From positions 10,619,042-10,683,041 of the forward strand of contig CM119265.1 in NCBI GenBank assembly GCA_051294375.1: a stretch of 64,000 bases of DNA. The letters run 5' to 3'. Below the pieces are notes generated by a model. The model saw only the letters and a list, made by a program, of their open reading frames with translations, had not been told where the DNA came from and made no database searches. Positions 11,606 through 24,169 of the stretch are shown here, in pieces; the stretch's first letter is position 1, and the number at the start of each line of letters is the position of its first letter. The position numbers and the translations under genes are program-made. The DNA comes from Paraspadella gotoi (lineage: Eukaryota; Chaetognatha).

Positions 11606-11908
11606 TTTCTTTATATCTTTTTCTAGAAGTTTTAACCTTTTAGATCATTTATTATTTTGTCTTTTCTTTACAAATTGGGAATGAGAAAAAAAGGTTTTTC
11701 GGTTTTTCTTGGCCCGCTCCCGCTGTCACATTCTTGCTTGTTATTCGATTCGATCAAATCGACCAGATGAATATAAAATTTTGTCTTTTCTCTACTTTTT
11801 TTCGTTTTCTACTATTTGACTGCAATTTGTATATTGAGCTCAATTCTACCATTTAACAGCCATTTCGTGAATTTCGTGTTTCTGCTGCCCGCTTGAAATT
11901 GTGAACCC

Positions 11909-11914
11909 AATAAA
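11909..11914 (+). terminator. SH3BGRL: poly(A) signal of SH3BGRL
   Basis: AATAAA lies about 300 bases past the stop codon and is followed by a T-rich stretch. This is the likely end of the SH3BGRL 3' UTR. Confidence 0.6.
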
Positions 11915-11980
11915 ATTTTATAATTTTTACTATTTCCGTTTTCTTTTAATTAAAGACACCTACACAGTGAAAATTATTGG

Positions 11981-12004
11981 AGTGTACAGTGTACACTGTA
12001 CACT
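11981..12004. repeat. 24-bp perfect palindrome
   Basis: Built from GTGTAC/GTACAC half sites, this reads identically on both strands over 24 bases and is extended imperfectly on the right. It sits just past the SH3BGRL poly(A) signal. No function is evident. Confidence 0.7.
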
Positions 12005-12147
12005 GTACATTTTGAAAGAAGTATAAATATTAATGTTATAACTGACCATGGAATCGGTTGACCTCCCGATCAAAAGCGCAACGCCGAGCACCGAGGCAAA
12101 AATGTTCCAATTTCCAACGTCAGATGGCAGAATATTCCTTCGGTTCA

Positions 12148-12183
12148 TTCTCTCTCTCTCTCTCGCCATCTCATCCGTCTCTC

Positions 12184-12254
<71 letters not shown>

Positions 12255-12290
12255 GTGTCTCTCTCTCTCTCTCTCCTCTTCTCCGCGTGT
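12148..12290. repeat. (CT)n microsatellite with interruptions
   Basis: CT-rich tract inside a long spurious forward ORF (12048-12575) whose translation is mostly alternating Ser and Leu. A shorter CT run follows at 12535-12551. Confidence 0.9.
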
Positions 12291-13065
12291 TGGATTCTCC
12301 TTACTCTTCCTCTACTATCCTCCGTCTTCCAAGTCGCTCTTCCTTCTCTTTATCCTCTGTGCGTTGGTTATAAAATCGTTTCTTCCCGAGTGTTTACAGT
12401 CGAATCGCATGATGATTACCTCACTTTTTCACTTTTTCCAACAAAAAACCCGAAAGCGGAAACGAGGAAAGCAATGAAGAAGGAAAATACTCCCGGTAAA
12501 ATGCGAAGAGGGCGTTTTCATGCCGGCCGAATTTCTCTCTCTCTCTCTCTGACCTTCCGTTTTTCTTATAACTAAAGAACCACGATAAAAATCAACTTGC
12601 GGCAAAATTGAAATATCAAATTCAAATTTTTTTCGAAACAAAAATCGAGAGAAAATCCGGCAAATTAAAAACAAATGAACGTAATCCTTGGAAACCACGA
12701 CGACATTCTTCGTAAGCGTATTCTGTAACCAAATCTTTGCAATAACAAGCAATAACAAGCTTTTTATTTTTTCGAAAAATTTTAAACATAGAAAAATATT
12801 TAACTTTTAGTAAAAGGAAACCACAATGATTACTTGAGAGACTTGTCGAACTAACGACTTTAAAAAAGTCATTTTAACGCAATTTTACGGTTTTTTTAGC
12901 TTAGTTTATTTTCTATATCATGAAGCTCAAGTTACCATGTCTATTTAGAACCTACAATAAAATAAAATAGAATCGAAAAAAAAAAATTTGTTGCGTCAAT
13001 TTGCATTGAATTTTTATTTCGTTTGCTTTTTCTGTCTGAGCAAAGGACGATTGGCACGAAAGTTG

Positions 13066-13095
13066 AGACGACGACGACGACGACGACGACGACGA
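13066..13095. repeat. (GAC)n trinucleotide repeat
   Basis: About ten perfect GAC units. The same triplet recurs at 15.45, 15.65, 26.19, 28.93 and 39.16 kb. Confidence 0.9.
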
Positions 13096-13556
13096 CAAAC
13101 TCAGTAACGTTGTTGTTTTCCTTCTGCTGGTCGTTTTTCTGCCTCAGGATTTTCCGACTTCTCGCGATGGAATTTCTTTTTTCGTCCACTCGAAGGTCAA
13201 CGACCTTTTTTTTTTCTCTCCTCTTCTTTCTCGACGGAATATTTTTATTCTTGAACAATCGAATTATAAAGAGAAAAAAAAAAAAGGTGACTGCTGCTGA
13301 ATATTCGGATGCCCATTTGTTGAGTAAATTACTCGAGTAAATTTAGTAATTTATAGAAAATTAATTTGATTTATTGTAAAGTAAGAGCGTTTATCTTCTT
13401 CTTCTTCAGCAATAAAATTTTCGGATTCAGCAACCGAGTTAATTTTTTTTCTTTTTCACCAACGTGATTTTTAGTTTTCGGTCGCCATCCAGAGTTTTTT
13501 TTTCCTCTTGGATAGGATTACATTTTATTTTCAAATCGGTTCTTCGATCATTATGC

Positions 13557-13559
<3 letters not shown>

Positions 13560-13632
<73 letters not shown>

Positions 13633-13740
13633 TCTCTCTCTCTCTCTCGCCTCCTCTCTTTCGCTCTTTCTCTTCTCTCGTTCTCTTTCGCTCTCTCTCT
13701 CTCTCTCTTTTCTCTCTCTCTCTCTCTTTCTCTCTCTCGT
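13560..13740. repeat. (CT)n microsatellite with CG-containing interruptions
   Basis: About 180 bases of CT-rich imperfect repeat, with tcgctctttctc variants towards its right end. Confidence 0.9.
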
Positions 13741-14929
13741 CTTTTCTTTCTTCCTCTCTATTTCTCAACAAAATGATTAAAGAACTTTTTTTTCTCTTAT
13801 GCTTCCGACGACGATGACGTCGACGACAAAGACGACGACGATGTGGTCAGGTCCTTAAGTTTGGAAGTGTATCGTTATCCAAAGAGGCTCCACACCAGAC
13901 GTCCAAACGTACAACGAACCAATCTATCAAAGCCGAGATTAGAACAATAAACATGTCTCCGTTGTCAAATATAGGTCAACAAATTAAAAACGCGAGTCAT
14001 CATAAGTGGTTATTCAGTACGTAACATGTGGAATATTCGTTCGGTTGCTAAAAATAAAACATTACACTTCCATATCTGTAATTTCAACATTCTGGATTTC
14101 AACATGTAATCTTTTATTAAACGATGACTGATCCAGTTTTGCGTCCTTGAAAAATGACAATGCTGATCCAATATCAGATTACGACGCAAACGAGGTCACA
14201 TCGTGATTCCATCCAACGTAACATGAGGCTCACGATCTTAGCCTAAGATTTAGGGAAAGGGGTCAACGACCAACGCTAATTTTGTCTAAGAGGATCTGGA
14301 TATTATATGAATTATTATATGAACGAGAATTTGTACAATTGATAAAAAAATTTATGCATTTAATTATAAAATAAGCTAACTTTGGTATGATTTTGTAACA
14401 TAGCAGGTTTGCTAAGGTGAAGTGGTAGAGTATTTCTATGAACAATTGCATAAAGGACCATTCCCTTAGAAATAACCGGGTAATGTTCGGAAGCGAATTA
14501 GTTCGATGATTGATATCTTGGCATCGGCTGACAACTCCCACAAGGATGATTACGATGATGACGATGATGACGATGATGACGATGATGATGACATTCTCGA
14601 TCAGTGATTCAAGTCGATGAAAAACTTGAAAAGAGGAAAAAGCGAGAACCTCGTTACGATTTCTCCACATTTTTTATAAGGGGGGGAGTAGGTGGGATAT
14701 CGGGGTGTTATGGGGCGAAGGGGTGTCAAAAAAGAGGAAAGGGAAAGAGAGATTATTTTGGGGAGGAGGAAGAGAAAGAGAGGCCGTATTTTCATTCAAG
14801 CCCCATTTTTGCTTAAATTCAGAATTAAGTTATTTGTGGGTATTACAATATTTCTCTACTTAAATATTGAATTACCTGTGCATGATGTCCTTACAACAAA
14901 GAATTAAGTTAGTTTATAACTTTAAAGGT

Positions 14930-15085
14930 TAGATTTAGGATTATGGTTAGGGGATGGAGTTAATGATTAGGTTTAGGGATTAGGGTTTGAGATTAGGGTA
15001 AGGGATTAAGTTAAGGATTTAGTAAATGATTAGGGTTAAAACTAAATTCTTAATATTTTACTAAAGCCTCTACCTAATCCCTAAC
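14930..15085. repeat. degenerate TTAGGG-like interspersed tract
   Basis: Many variants of ttaggg, ttaagg and gattagg occur on the plus strand (for example gggattagggtttgag), ending in an inverted piece, cctaatccctaacc. A similar short patch lies at 16490-16570. It could be an old interstitial telomeric-type repeat, but divergence is high and period is not fixed. Confidence 0.4.
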
Positions 15086-15651
15086 CTTATTTGGTGGGCT
15101 TTCGGAAAATAGCGCCCTATTGTATTGAGGAAGGATACGAAGGAAGCGGGAGACAATGTATTGTGGTTGGAATTTTTATAGAAAAAGATGGAAAAGGTGG
15201 GAGCGAAGAATATGGAGATAAAATGGGGAGGGGGGGGAATGGGGTTGGGGAGAAGGGATGGGTGAAGTCGCTTAGGGGGGGGGGCTGGGTGTTGGAGACT
15301 GTGTGAGTGGGCGAGGTGACTGCTGCGACTGCAGCGTGTGGGTGGCGCATGGAGGCGGGGCGAATTCAGATTCACATTCAGATTCGCATTCAGAGAAGCT
15401 GAATAAAAAAATATAAAAACTGTCGATTTTCCGGATGAGGACGATTTCGACGACGACGACGACGACAAAATGTCTGACTTTAAAAACAACGACGACGATG
15501 AGGACGACGAAAACGATTAGGTTGAGACTTGAGTCTTTCCTCTTCGTTTCTCAAATCGAAAAAAAAAAAGAGATTTTTTTGGTGGGGCGAAAAGGAAGGA
15601 GGCGAATGTCCTCCTCGTCGACCTTTTCAAATTAAAATCCAGCTACGACGA

Positions 15652-15687
<36 letters not shown>

Positions 15688-15786
15688 TGCCGGAGACGGC
15701 GACGATTTTTTGCCACCGTCGCATCGAAGAAAAGCAGGCGACAATGTTGTAAACACGACGCCAAAAATAGTAGAGGCTAAGCAAAG

Positions 15787-16027
15787 TGTCGGTTTCGTCA
15801 AAGACGCCAAAGAAAACCTGTGGCAACTTGTCGGCTCCGTCACAAAATACTTTGAGGCTGATATGACATGACAACGCTTGGCGGTAACTTGTCGGTTTCG
15901 CCGATTGGCGGCCACTTGTAGGCTTTGTTAAAGAAGAAGAAGACGACGAGGCCAATACCGATTGGCGGCAAGACGTCGGTTTCATAAAACGACGAGAATA
16001 GAGGGCATCTTGTCGGCTTCGTCAAAT
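15787..16027. repeat. irregular degenerate repeat (acttgtcggtttcgtc type)
   Basis: At least six variants of a segment resembling ACTTGTCGGTTTCGTC recur at uneven spacing, some with GATTGGCGGC beside them. The minus strand reads repeated ETDKLP-like and KPTSCR-like peptides in different frames. Only the first part overlaps the open frame ending at 15871. Confidence 0.6.
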
Positions 16028-16784
16028 AAGAAGACGGTGAAGAACAGAATTTTTTAAGAACAAGAAAATAACAATGCAAAAGTTGACGAATATAAAAACT
16101 AGTAAGAGGAAGACGACAGACACAACGACAACAAGAAGGAAAACAACGACAAAGCGGTCGATCATTCCCATCGACGACGAAGAATGATTATGGATTCGGG
16201 GTCATCCTCTCCGAATGACCCCGTTGAATTATGCATGCGTCGCGGACCCCTTTTGTTTGCTTTTGTTTTTCTCCTCATTCGATCGCGGCGCATGAGGGAT
16301 TTTTGGTCGCGAGACCCAAGCCTTGTTCTTTTTTTTTTTTTTTTGGTTCTCGCTTTAGTCGTCGCTCTTTTGTTTTTTCTTGATTTCCTTTCACTTTTTT
16401 GCCATATTTTTCTAAAAGCGCTCATTTCATCTTAAATACGTAATAATGTTAGTTTTTTGTTATAAAAATTAGTTGGTACAAGGAATTATGGTTTGGGTTT
16501 AAGGTTAGAGTTGGGGATTAGGTTATATTTTTGATATTAGATTAGTGTTAAATATTAAGTTTAAAATAAGTTCATGCATTAAGGAAAAAATATTCGGAAA
16601 AGACATACTTTTTTGTATGGGTGGAAGGGGGGGGGGTTCGTCGCGCATCGTTCGTCGCTATGGTAACGACGTCGATGATAAAGAGCGTGAAGGGAAAAAC
16701 TTTCTAATTAGACCGAATTAACTCCGCTTTTTAGGCTCATCTTCTTGAAAGGCGGCTACTTTCCTTTTCGATCGATGCACGCAA

Positions 16785-16785
<1 letters not shown>

Positions 16786-16832
<47 letters not shown>

Positions 16833-16840
16833 AGAGGGAG

Positions 16841-16890
<50 letters not shown>
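16786..16890. repeat. (GA)n microsatellite
   Basis: About 100 bases of near-perfect GA repeat with a few AGAAG and GGG interruptions. Confidence 0.95.
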
Positions 16891-16891
<1 letters not shown>

Positions 16892-17494
16892 TTTTGCGTG
16901 TTAAAGAAAGTCGAAAACTTGGATGTGGTTGCGTTTTCGTTTTTTCCGATAGATCCACAGTTCCAGACTTTGGCTGCTCTAACTCAAAACTCAGTTACCT
17001 GCAAATTGTTTTTTCCTTTTCGTTTTTGTTTGTTTTTCTTTTTTTCTTTTTTTTTTTTTTTGCTTCGAATCAAAGAGTTAAAAAAAAGAAAAGGATTTCT
17101 CACGCATCGAACGCATCGAACACGAAACAAGGATTCGATAATTAAATGAAAGATCGAATCGTATTTTTATTGGCGTTATATAACCGCCAGTAAAACTAAA
17201 CTTGACTGAATGTATAATAAGCGAAGGAAAATAGTTTTTTATTCTTTTCGGAAACATCTTTCTTCTTGGCGTTTCTTTTAACATTAACTAGTAAAAACTC
17301 GAACATGTTTTTACTAATAAATGCCGCAATGAATCAACGAAGCGGCTTTGCTAAAATTTTCCGAACCAAAACGATCCACTCGAATCGAAATCATCTTAAC
17401 GCGCGTTTCTTCTGAAGGCCTCCATTCAATTTACAAACGATGGTACCGGAAAACACGGTACTAAAATATAACGTTTAAACTGCTATAACTTAAA

Positions 17495-17710
17495 GAATTA
17501 AATGTAAATTAGTACAACAAATTATACCGTTCATTTAATAAATAAGCTATATGAATTTGGGCATAAATACGATAGCATGGTCTTGCAAGCTTTCGATCAA
17601 GACTCTCACACAGCTAGTAATATTCACTTTCAGAGTACCTGGCATTCCTATATTTTTTAGAAGAGTTTATATGAAATAAGTACAATGCAATATTTCAATA
17701 AATTTATTTC
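17495..17710 (+). mobile_element. diverged copy of ~300-bp dispersed repeat family
   Basis: Shares in order attcatttaataaataagct, gcaagctttcgatcaagactct, ctttcagagtacctgg and a final atttcaat with the better copies at 28.4, 29.8 and 41.8 kb. It has no coding capacity and its class is unknown. Confidence 0.6.
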
Positions 17711-18015
17711 AAGAAGTTGTCTGCTCAATATGTTGTAATAAATTGAGAAAAAAATTTTCCATTAAGTTTTTCAGCTTTTAATCTTTAACGACAGAAACGA
17801 ACAAATGCATTAATCTTATCAGATTCTCACAAGCGAAATTTAAAAAGGAGAGAAGGGGAGGGGGGAGTAAGGGGGAAAATTGTTCCCTTAGCGGCAAAAT
17901 GTGCTCGGTGTTTGATTTATTTTTTGCCGCGAGTGAAAACTAATTTGCTTTCTGCATTATTTCTTTCGAAGCTGTTTGCTCTTCAGTTATTTCCAGAGGG
18001 TTTTTTTCTTTTACT

Positions 18016-18047
<32 letters not shown>

Positions 18048-20639
18048 TGCTCTCTTTCTCTGCTCAGTTCTCTCTCTCTCTCTCTCTCTCTCTAACGAAA
18101 ATTTTAAAAAATGTTTTCATACATTTATCTCATAAGCTTAAGGGTCTATCATGTAAAAGGAATTCGAAATGGTGATAGTCATTAATTTTTACTTCGCGCG
18201 GGAAAGTGGGGAAAAAATTCCCTCTCCTTGTTTGGCAATTCGAACAAGGACAGAGATATGTTATTGAAAATGTTTTTTAATTGAAATCTCCCCTAAATAC
18301 TGATACCCTCCATTACTCTACTTTCATACTTGGGAAGTCATTTTTTCGCCATGAATTTGGAATTTTATTTATTTTTTAATGCAGAAAAAGCTGAATTCTT
18401 GGGTCTGGGCCTTCCTCTGATAAAGGAATGTTTAATAGTGATATCATCTCCTCATACACGCACAGGAAAGGCAGAAAAAAAGGTCAAATCCCTCTTAAAA
18501 TTCAAAACAAGGATGTCATTTCATTTGGTAAACATTCTCATGCCTTGTGATATCTTCCGGTTTCTCGTTGACTGTAGTTGCACAGATTTAATTTTAGGAG
18601 AGATAAAGAGCGAATTCCTTCTTCTCATACTTGTATAATGTTGGAGTTTCGTTTCTATCCAATTAGTGAATTTGATTTGAAAATAAAAATGATTTAAAAT
18701 TTATCCTTACCGATAATTTTTAACTATCCCAATTTTTTTCCTTTTTTTATTTTTTGAAGAAAAAAAATAATCAGCGTAAACGAAGGTGCCCGGCGACGGA
18801 AAGTGATGACTCACATCGTACGGAAAAGACTGGACATAATTTCCAACAATAAAAATGGAGATATTGGATGCTAAAAATCTTATTATAAAGTTAGTAAATA
18901 TGAATGAATAAATTTAACTCTTAATTAGGAAAGCCGCTATATAAAAAGAAGGCCAGTGACTTTTTTCTTATATATTGTTTATATTCGATAGAGTGGAATA
19001 AACGGGAATATTGTAAATCTCAAGTTTTCGCTTTAATCGGACCTCACATTGTGGAGAAATCCTTAGGAAACCCGATCTATATAATTCCACCGCCTTTTTT
19101 CAACATTCTCTGCCTTTTAAGATTTTCGGCGATTCTGATCCTTTACAAACTTATAATTCCGCTAGTTAATTTTTTTTTTCTTAAAACGAGCGAAGGATAT
19201 CCATAACTTTCTGTTATTTTATGATTTCTGCGTAAAAAATATAATGAAATAACATTAACATTGGATATTATGAAAGTAAAATGTCTTGTTGAAGCCTGTG
19301 AGAGTTAAAATAATTAAAAGATTTCTGCCTATTTTATTATTGAAAAATGAAGCATTAAAGTGAAGTAGTTGAACGTCTTCCAGCTCATTTCAGTAAACAT
19401 TCCCTGTTCTCTAACATAAAATAAATGTTTTACTTTTTTGCTGGTGGAAAAGAAAGATAAATAGTTTAGGCTGTAGAATGGGGGAATAATATTTTGTAGA
19501 ATTTTGTAAGCATGCTTGTAATATCAGTGAAGCAAATATTTAAGTGAAAAAAATTATATTTCTTTATCGCAAAAACTTTAAAGTTTTTTAACCTATAGTA
19601 ACAATTTAGCCTTTTTTCTTTCAGAAAATCACTAAAAAGAAATTTAATTTTCATTTTATTTTTAATGGGGTTTTCATTAGTTTTATAAATTCATATAATT
19701 TTTGACATTAAGTTTGACAGCCTGCACCCTGTAAAGAGGTTTCAGCAAAATAATTCTAATATTTGTTAACTTGTATGTGCCCTAATGATTATGGCTTCAT
19801 TTTGGTAACTATTGCCATCCCTGTATCTTTGGTTCCTTCAAGAGATATCCAGGAAAAATCAGTTTTTGCTCTCACCTTCCTTTTAATTTCTTATTAAATA
19901 AAAAATTTCAATGTTGTCAAACCAGACCAATTGGAACTTTAACAATGTTGGTTACTAATGAAGAGTTTGGTTCAATAATGAAAAAGTAAAAATTTGGCAA
20001 GCTGCTGAGACAAGAGCTTTTTAATCTCAAAATTCGAAGTAATATTTATAATGTTAACATACCCTAGCCGCGGCGTTTACAATTTTTTAAAAAGCAAAAA
20101 TTTTCCCTTTCATTTCTATAGTAAAAAACAAGGTTTGAAATTCTCCGGAAGATGACTGTGCATTTCCCCTGGCTTGTTTTGATATTAAATCCTTTATCAA
20201 ATGCCATAAGCGAATTTGGATAGGCTCTTTAAGATATAACGCTATCGAATCGTGTGGTTTTTAACAAACTGTTTTTTACCCCGCGATTTCTGCAATCTCG
20301 TTTGCAATTTGGGTAGTCCAGATTTTAACGGAAAATCTCTATTAGAAAAATGTTGAATTTTTTTTAAGGGCGAGATTCTCGTCTACTCTTAACCAATATT
20401 TTAACAGAAATAGAAGACGACCAGCAAATTTACGTCTGCGAGGCTAATGAATTTCAAAATCAAATTATTAATAAAATGAAATGCATATTGGTTTCATTAT
20501 ATTTTTTTCCTTTCTCTCTCATTTCTATCTCACTTCGTGTGTAATAAATTTCTAATAAAAGAATTCAATTGAACAAAGTGTTCGCCTTCGGTTTCTATCA
20601 TCTTTTTCGTCAAATCGGTTGTTGAGAGAGAGAAGAGAG

Positions 20640-22440
20640 AGATGAGTTGGTTTTGTCCTTCGTTCTTTCAGCAGTCAGTTTTCATCGTCGTCGTTTTCAC
20701 CGAATTTTCTGTTTCTAAAAATTCTTTCGAATCCTAAAAAAACCCCAAACTTTAGAAATTATTGAACCGGTTAAATCCAGTGGATTATTCACGGTAAGTT
20801 CGTTCATTTTAAAGTATGACTCTTCTCTTTCTCTCTCTCTCTCTCTGTCTCTCTCTCCTCTCTTTAACTTACACAGTTTCGTCGTCGTCTTCACCGTCGT
20901 CGTCATTTATCAACCGTCATTTTCCACGTCAATTTTCGTCCGTCGTTTTCGCGTCGTTTTTCACGTCATTTTCGTCCATCGTTTTTTGTAATCTTTTCGT
21001 CGTCGTTTTCGTCGTAATTTTTGTCGTCTTCGTCGTCGATCGTTGTCTTCGGTCGTCATCGGTCGTCCATTCTTACGTTGTTTTTGTCGTGTCTTCAATC
21101 GTTTTTCGTTGTCGTTTTTCGTCGTCGTCTTCGTCATTGTTTTCTTTGTCGTTTTCGTTCGTCGTTTTCATCGTTGTCGTTTTCGTTATAATAAATTTAT
21201 AGGCAATTTGGTGTTTCAGTTTACAACAAATTTTATATTCAAAGAAACGTTTCAAAACGTTTCGGCTTTGAATGCAAGCCCTCATCAGCGTCAAATAATT
21301 GTGAATTGTTAGACAGTTTTTTGTTGTGCAAAGAAGCGGAGAGAGAGTGAGAGAAAGAGAGAGAGAGAGAGAGAGAGTAGGGCAAAGTTTCCCAACCAGA
21401 GTTGAGAAGAATAGTGCATCAAGTGGTGAGGAAACCAAATTGCCCTCCAATACACATAAACAACGAAAAAATGAAAGGGTTATACCACTAATGTCATAAA
21501 TTTATAAAATAAATCACTTGACAGTGATTTATGAGCTCATCTTTACCGTCATCTTACACCATCGTTTTCGTCTTCGTTGTTTTCGGCTTCATTCTTTTTC
21601 GTCGTCTTCGCCGTCGTTTTTCGTCTTCTTTGTCTTTTTCGTCGTCGGTTTGGTCTTCCTCTTTCATCGTCGTTTTCGTCTTTCGTTTGTCTTTTTCGTT
21701 GTCGGTTTTGTCTTCTCTTCTCGTCGTTTTCGCTCTACTTTTTTTCGTCATAATTCGCCGTATTTTTTGCATTTGTTTTGTCGTTTTGTTGTCATAATCA
21801 GCAATAAAATGTCATTATTAACTTATTAATCTGTACCTAAATCCCCCGCGTGCTTGCTTAAATTTGCAAACTCTCTCTATTCCGAAGTCTTTCTTTCTTT
21901 CTCTCATGCTTTCTTTCTCTCTCTCTTTTTTGCTGCCGTAATTCTTTGTGTCTTTTTTCTTCTCATATTTTTTGTCATGGTGCTTCGCCTTCGTTTTGTC
22001 GTCTTCTTCGTCGTTGTCGTGCGTCTTTGCTGTCGTTTTCGTCATCGTCTTTGCTTGTCGTTTTCGTCGTCGTTTGTTGTCGTCTTCTTCGTTGTCGTTT
22101 CGGCGTTTTCTGTTTTGTCATCCTTATTGTTTGCGTCGTTCTTTGATGTTTTTGTTGTCGTCTTCACGTTGTCTTTTCGTCGCTTGTTATTGTTGTGCAT
22201 CTTCGTCGATTATCGTCATTATCGTTGTTGTCATTTGTCTGTTGTTGCTTTCATCATTGTTTTTGTTGTTGTTGTCGTCTATGTTAATCATTGTTTGCAT
22301 CGACGTTTCGTCGTTGTTTTGTTTTGTTATCCATTTTTTTCGTCTTCGCCTGTCGTTTTCTCAATCTCTATTCTATTGGTCTTTGGTCTTTTTCGTCTTT
22401 TTCGTTATGTTCGTTGTCGTCATTGTCGGATTTCAAGAAT
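20640..22440. repeat. long degenerate GTCGTTTTC-type minisatellite region
   Basis: Over about 1.8 kb the plus strand is built from variants of gtcgttttc, ttcgtcgtc and tttcgtcttc, interrupted near 21.2-21.5 kb by a hammerhead-like element. Forward ORFs here (20816-21202, 21518-21829, 21854-22456) translate to low-complexity Phe/Val/Ser/Arg strings, which I judge to be by-products of the repeat. Confidence 0.7.
21235..21470 (-). mobile_element. small repeat with hammerhead-ribozyme-like motif
   Basis: On the minus strand CTGATGA (21282-21288) is followed by a stem-loop (GGCTT...AAGCC), GAAA (21260-21263), a second short stem (ACGTTT/AAACGT) and UU. This is the order of the hammerhead core with closed stems II and III. 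An extra base lies between CTGATGA and stem II, and stem I pairing is poor. A GA tract and ggcaaagtttcccaacc segment follow at higher coordinates. The same modules recur at 35.95-36.15 kb, so this is one dispersed family. Confidence 0.5.
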
Positions 22441-22789
22441 TAATTTTTTAGTGTAAAGTTGGAGAAACTAAAAAAAAATCTATACCATCTTTAGCGTGAA
22501 AGAAAAAATCGAACTTGGAAAAGATTTGCCCCTTACCGAATTTTTTAAAACAAAAATAGGCGCGCTGCACACATCGAATTTTTTGACAACTTTCCATGGA
22601 CTAGAGAAGAAAGAATTACATTTTTTGAATGCGGGGGAGATTGAAGACCAAACGTTATGATATCAGCCTTTTACCCCCCCTGACCTCCCTCGATCACTGG
22701 GTTCCCTTAAATGTTTGGTTATCCTTTCATTATAGTTTTGCAACAAACAAAAACTCTCCTTATAAAACCTCTCTCTCTCTCTCTCTCTC

Positions 22790-22918
22790 NNNNNNNNNNN
22801 NNNNNNNNNNNNNNNNNNNNNNNNNNNNNNNNNNNNNNNNNNNNNNNNNNNNNNNNNNNNNNNNNNNNNNNNNNNNNNNNNNNNNNNNNNNNNNNNNNNN
22901 NNNNNNNNNNNNNNNNNN
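22790..22918. other. assembly gap (129 N) beginning in a CT tract
   Basis: The left edge is (CT)n and the right edge begins ttctcaattag. The CT repeat probably stopped the assembler. Hidden sequence cannot be assessed. Confidence 0.95.
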
Positions 22919-23651
22919 TTCTCAATTAGCCATGATTCTCTTTTTATTTTCCTTTTGTTTTTTATTCTTAATTCAATTCTCTTTTACGAGGCGATTCAGA
23001 AATATTTCACTGTATGCGATTTTATTTGTCAAACATTTTTTTCTTTTGTGGTCGAAACCGCAAACGATTTATTTTCGTTTTCTCTCTTTTCAAGTGAAAG
23101 AATAAAAATGCCAAATGTGATTGAAAGTTAAGCCTCTTTCGGCTTTTCTTAAAAGTTAACTATAACATGAAATAATGTCAGTAATATATAGAATATATAC
23201 GCGGACTTTACGCGGTGTTGCGAGCGCACACCCCGAGTAAAACTAAAGTTAAATTCAATTTGGAAAACCATTTTATTAATTTCCTTAAGGACTTTTAAGT
23301 GTAAAGCGTTCAAAGAAAGAAGACATGATTAAATTTGTTGCTGTTACATAAAATATCAAAAGAAAGTTTTTAGTCCTCGGAATCGGTAATAATCGTAAAT
23401 AATTATCAAAAAACAACTCAAGCTTGTTTCATTTTTGTTTTCATCTTTAAAAAAAATTCATCTTCTATTAACGATCGTCGGTTCGCCTTTTCGAGTTTCA
23501 AATGAAATTTAATTATTATGCAAAAATACTCGGATTTAATTCAGAGAAAAATCAACAAACAAACAAACGAAAAAGCAATTTGCGACAATTTCGAAACAAG
23601 AAAAAAAGGCGAAGACGTTGAAAGATCTCTCGTTAATTGAAAATCTCAAAT

Positions 23652-23684
<33 letters not shown>

Positions 23685-24119
23685 TGGGCCAAGAGAAATC
23701 GGAAGAGCAAAGTTGTGGGCGGACAAAGAGAAAGTGGTGGAGGAAGTGGCAAGAGGAGATGAAGGTTGTGGGGCGGAGAAAGAGGAAAGGTTGTGGGCGG
23801 AGGAAGCTGAGGAGATGTAGTTCGTGGGCGTATAAAGAGAAAGTAGAGGCGACAGGTTGTGGGAGATGTGGCGGAAGTTGAAGGCGGGGATGGATGGCGT
23901 CGCCGAAAGATGTTGCCGACTCGACGCGTCGAGGGGAAAGAAAATTCTCCGGAGAAATATAACCGACAGGAAGAGAAAAGGAAAATGAAAAAAAAAGAAG
24001 AAAAACGAGAAAAATGAAAATAGAAAAAAAAAGGTGGAAACAGCGAGAGTGAAAAAGGGTGAAGACGATGAAAGGGAAAAGTGAAAACAAAAACAAAAAG
24101 AATAACAAACAAACGATAA

Positions 24120-24138
24120 GAGAGGGGAGAGGTAGAGG

Positions 24139-24169
<31 letters not shown>

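Larger units (their letters stand above)
12600..20600. other. gene-poor spacer rich in simple repeats
   Basis: No exon could be supported here. The stretch holds CT/GA tracts (13560-13740, 16786-16890, 18017-18093), GAC/GAT triplet tracts (13066-13095, 14540-14592, 15450-15520, 15649-15698), a TTAGGG-like zone (14930-15085), irregular repeats at 15787-16027, poly(T) runs and a degenerate ~300-bp family copy near 17.5 kb. From 18.1 to 20.6 kb the DNA is A+T rich and featureless apart from a 102-codon ORF (18330-18638) with no recognisable domain. Confidence 0.65.

Noticed and set aside
12048-12575. 175-codon forward ORF
   Set aside because: Most of it is (CT)n read as Ser-Leu; no domain and no splice context.
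13439-13817. ORFs on both strands with ERERER or SLSLSL
   Set aside because: Direct translation of a CT/GA microsatellite.
16162-16425. 87-codon Lys/Arg-rich minus ORF
   Set aside because: The Lys run comes from a poly(T) tract; no homology, no splice partners.
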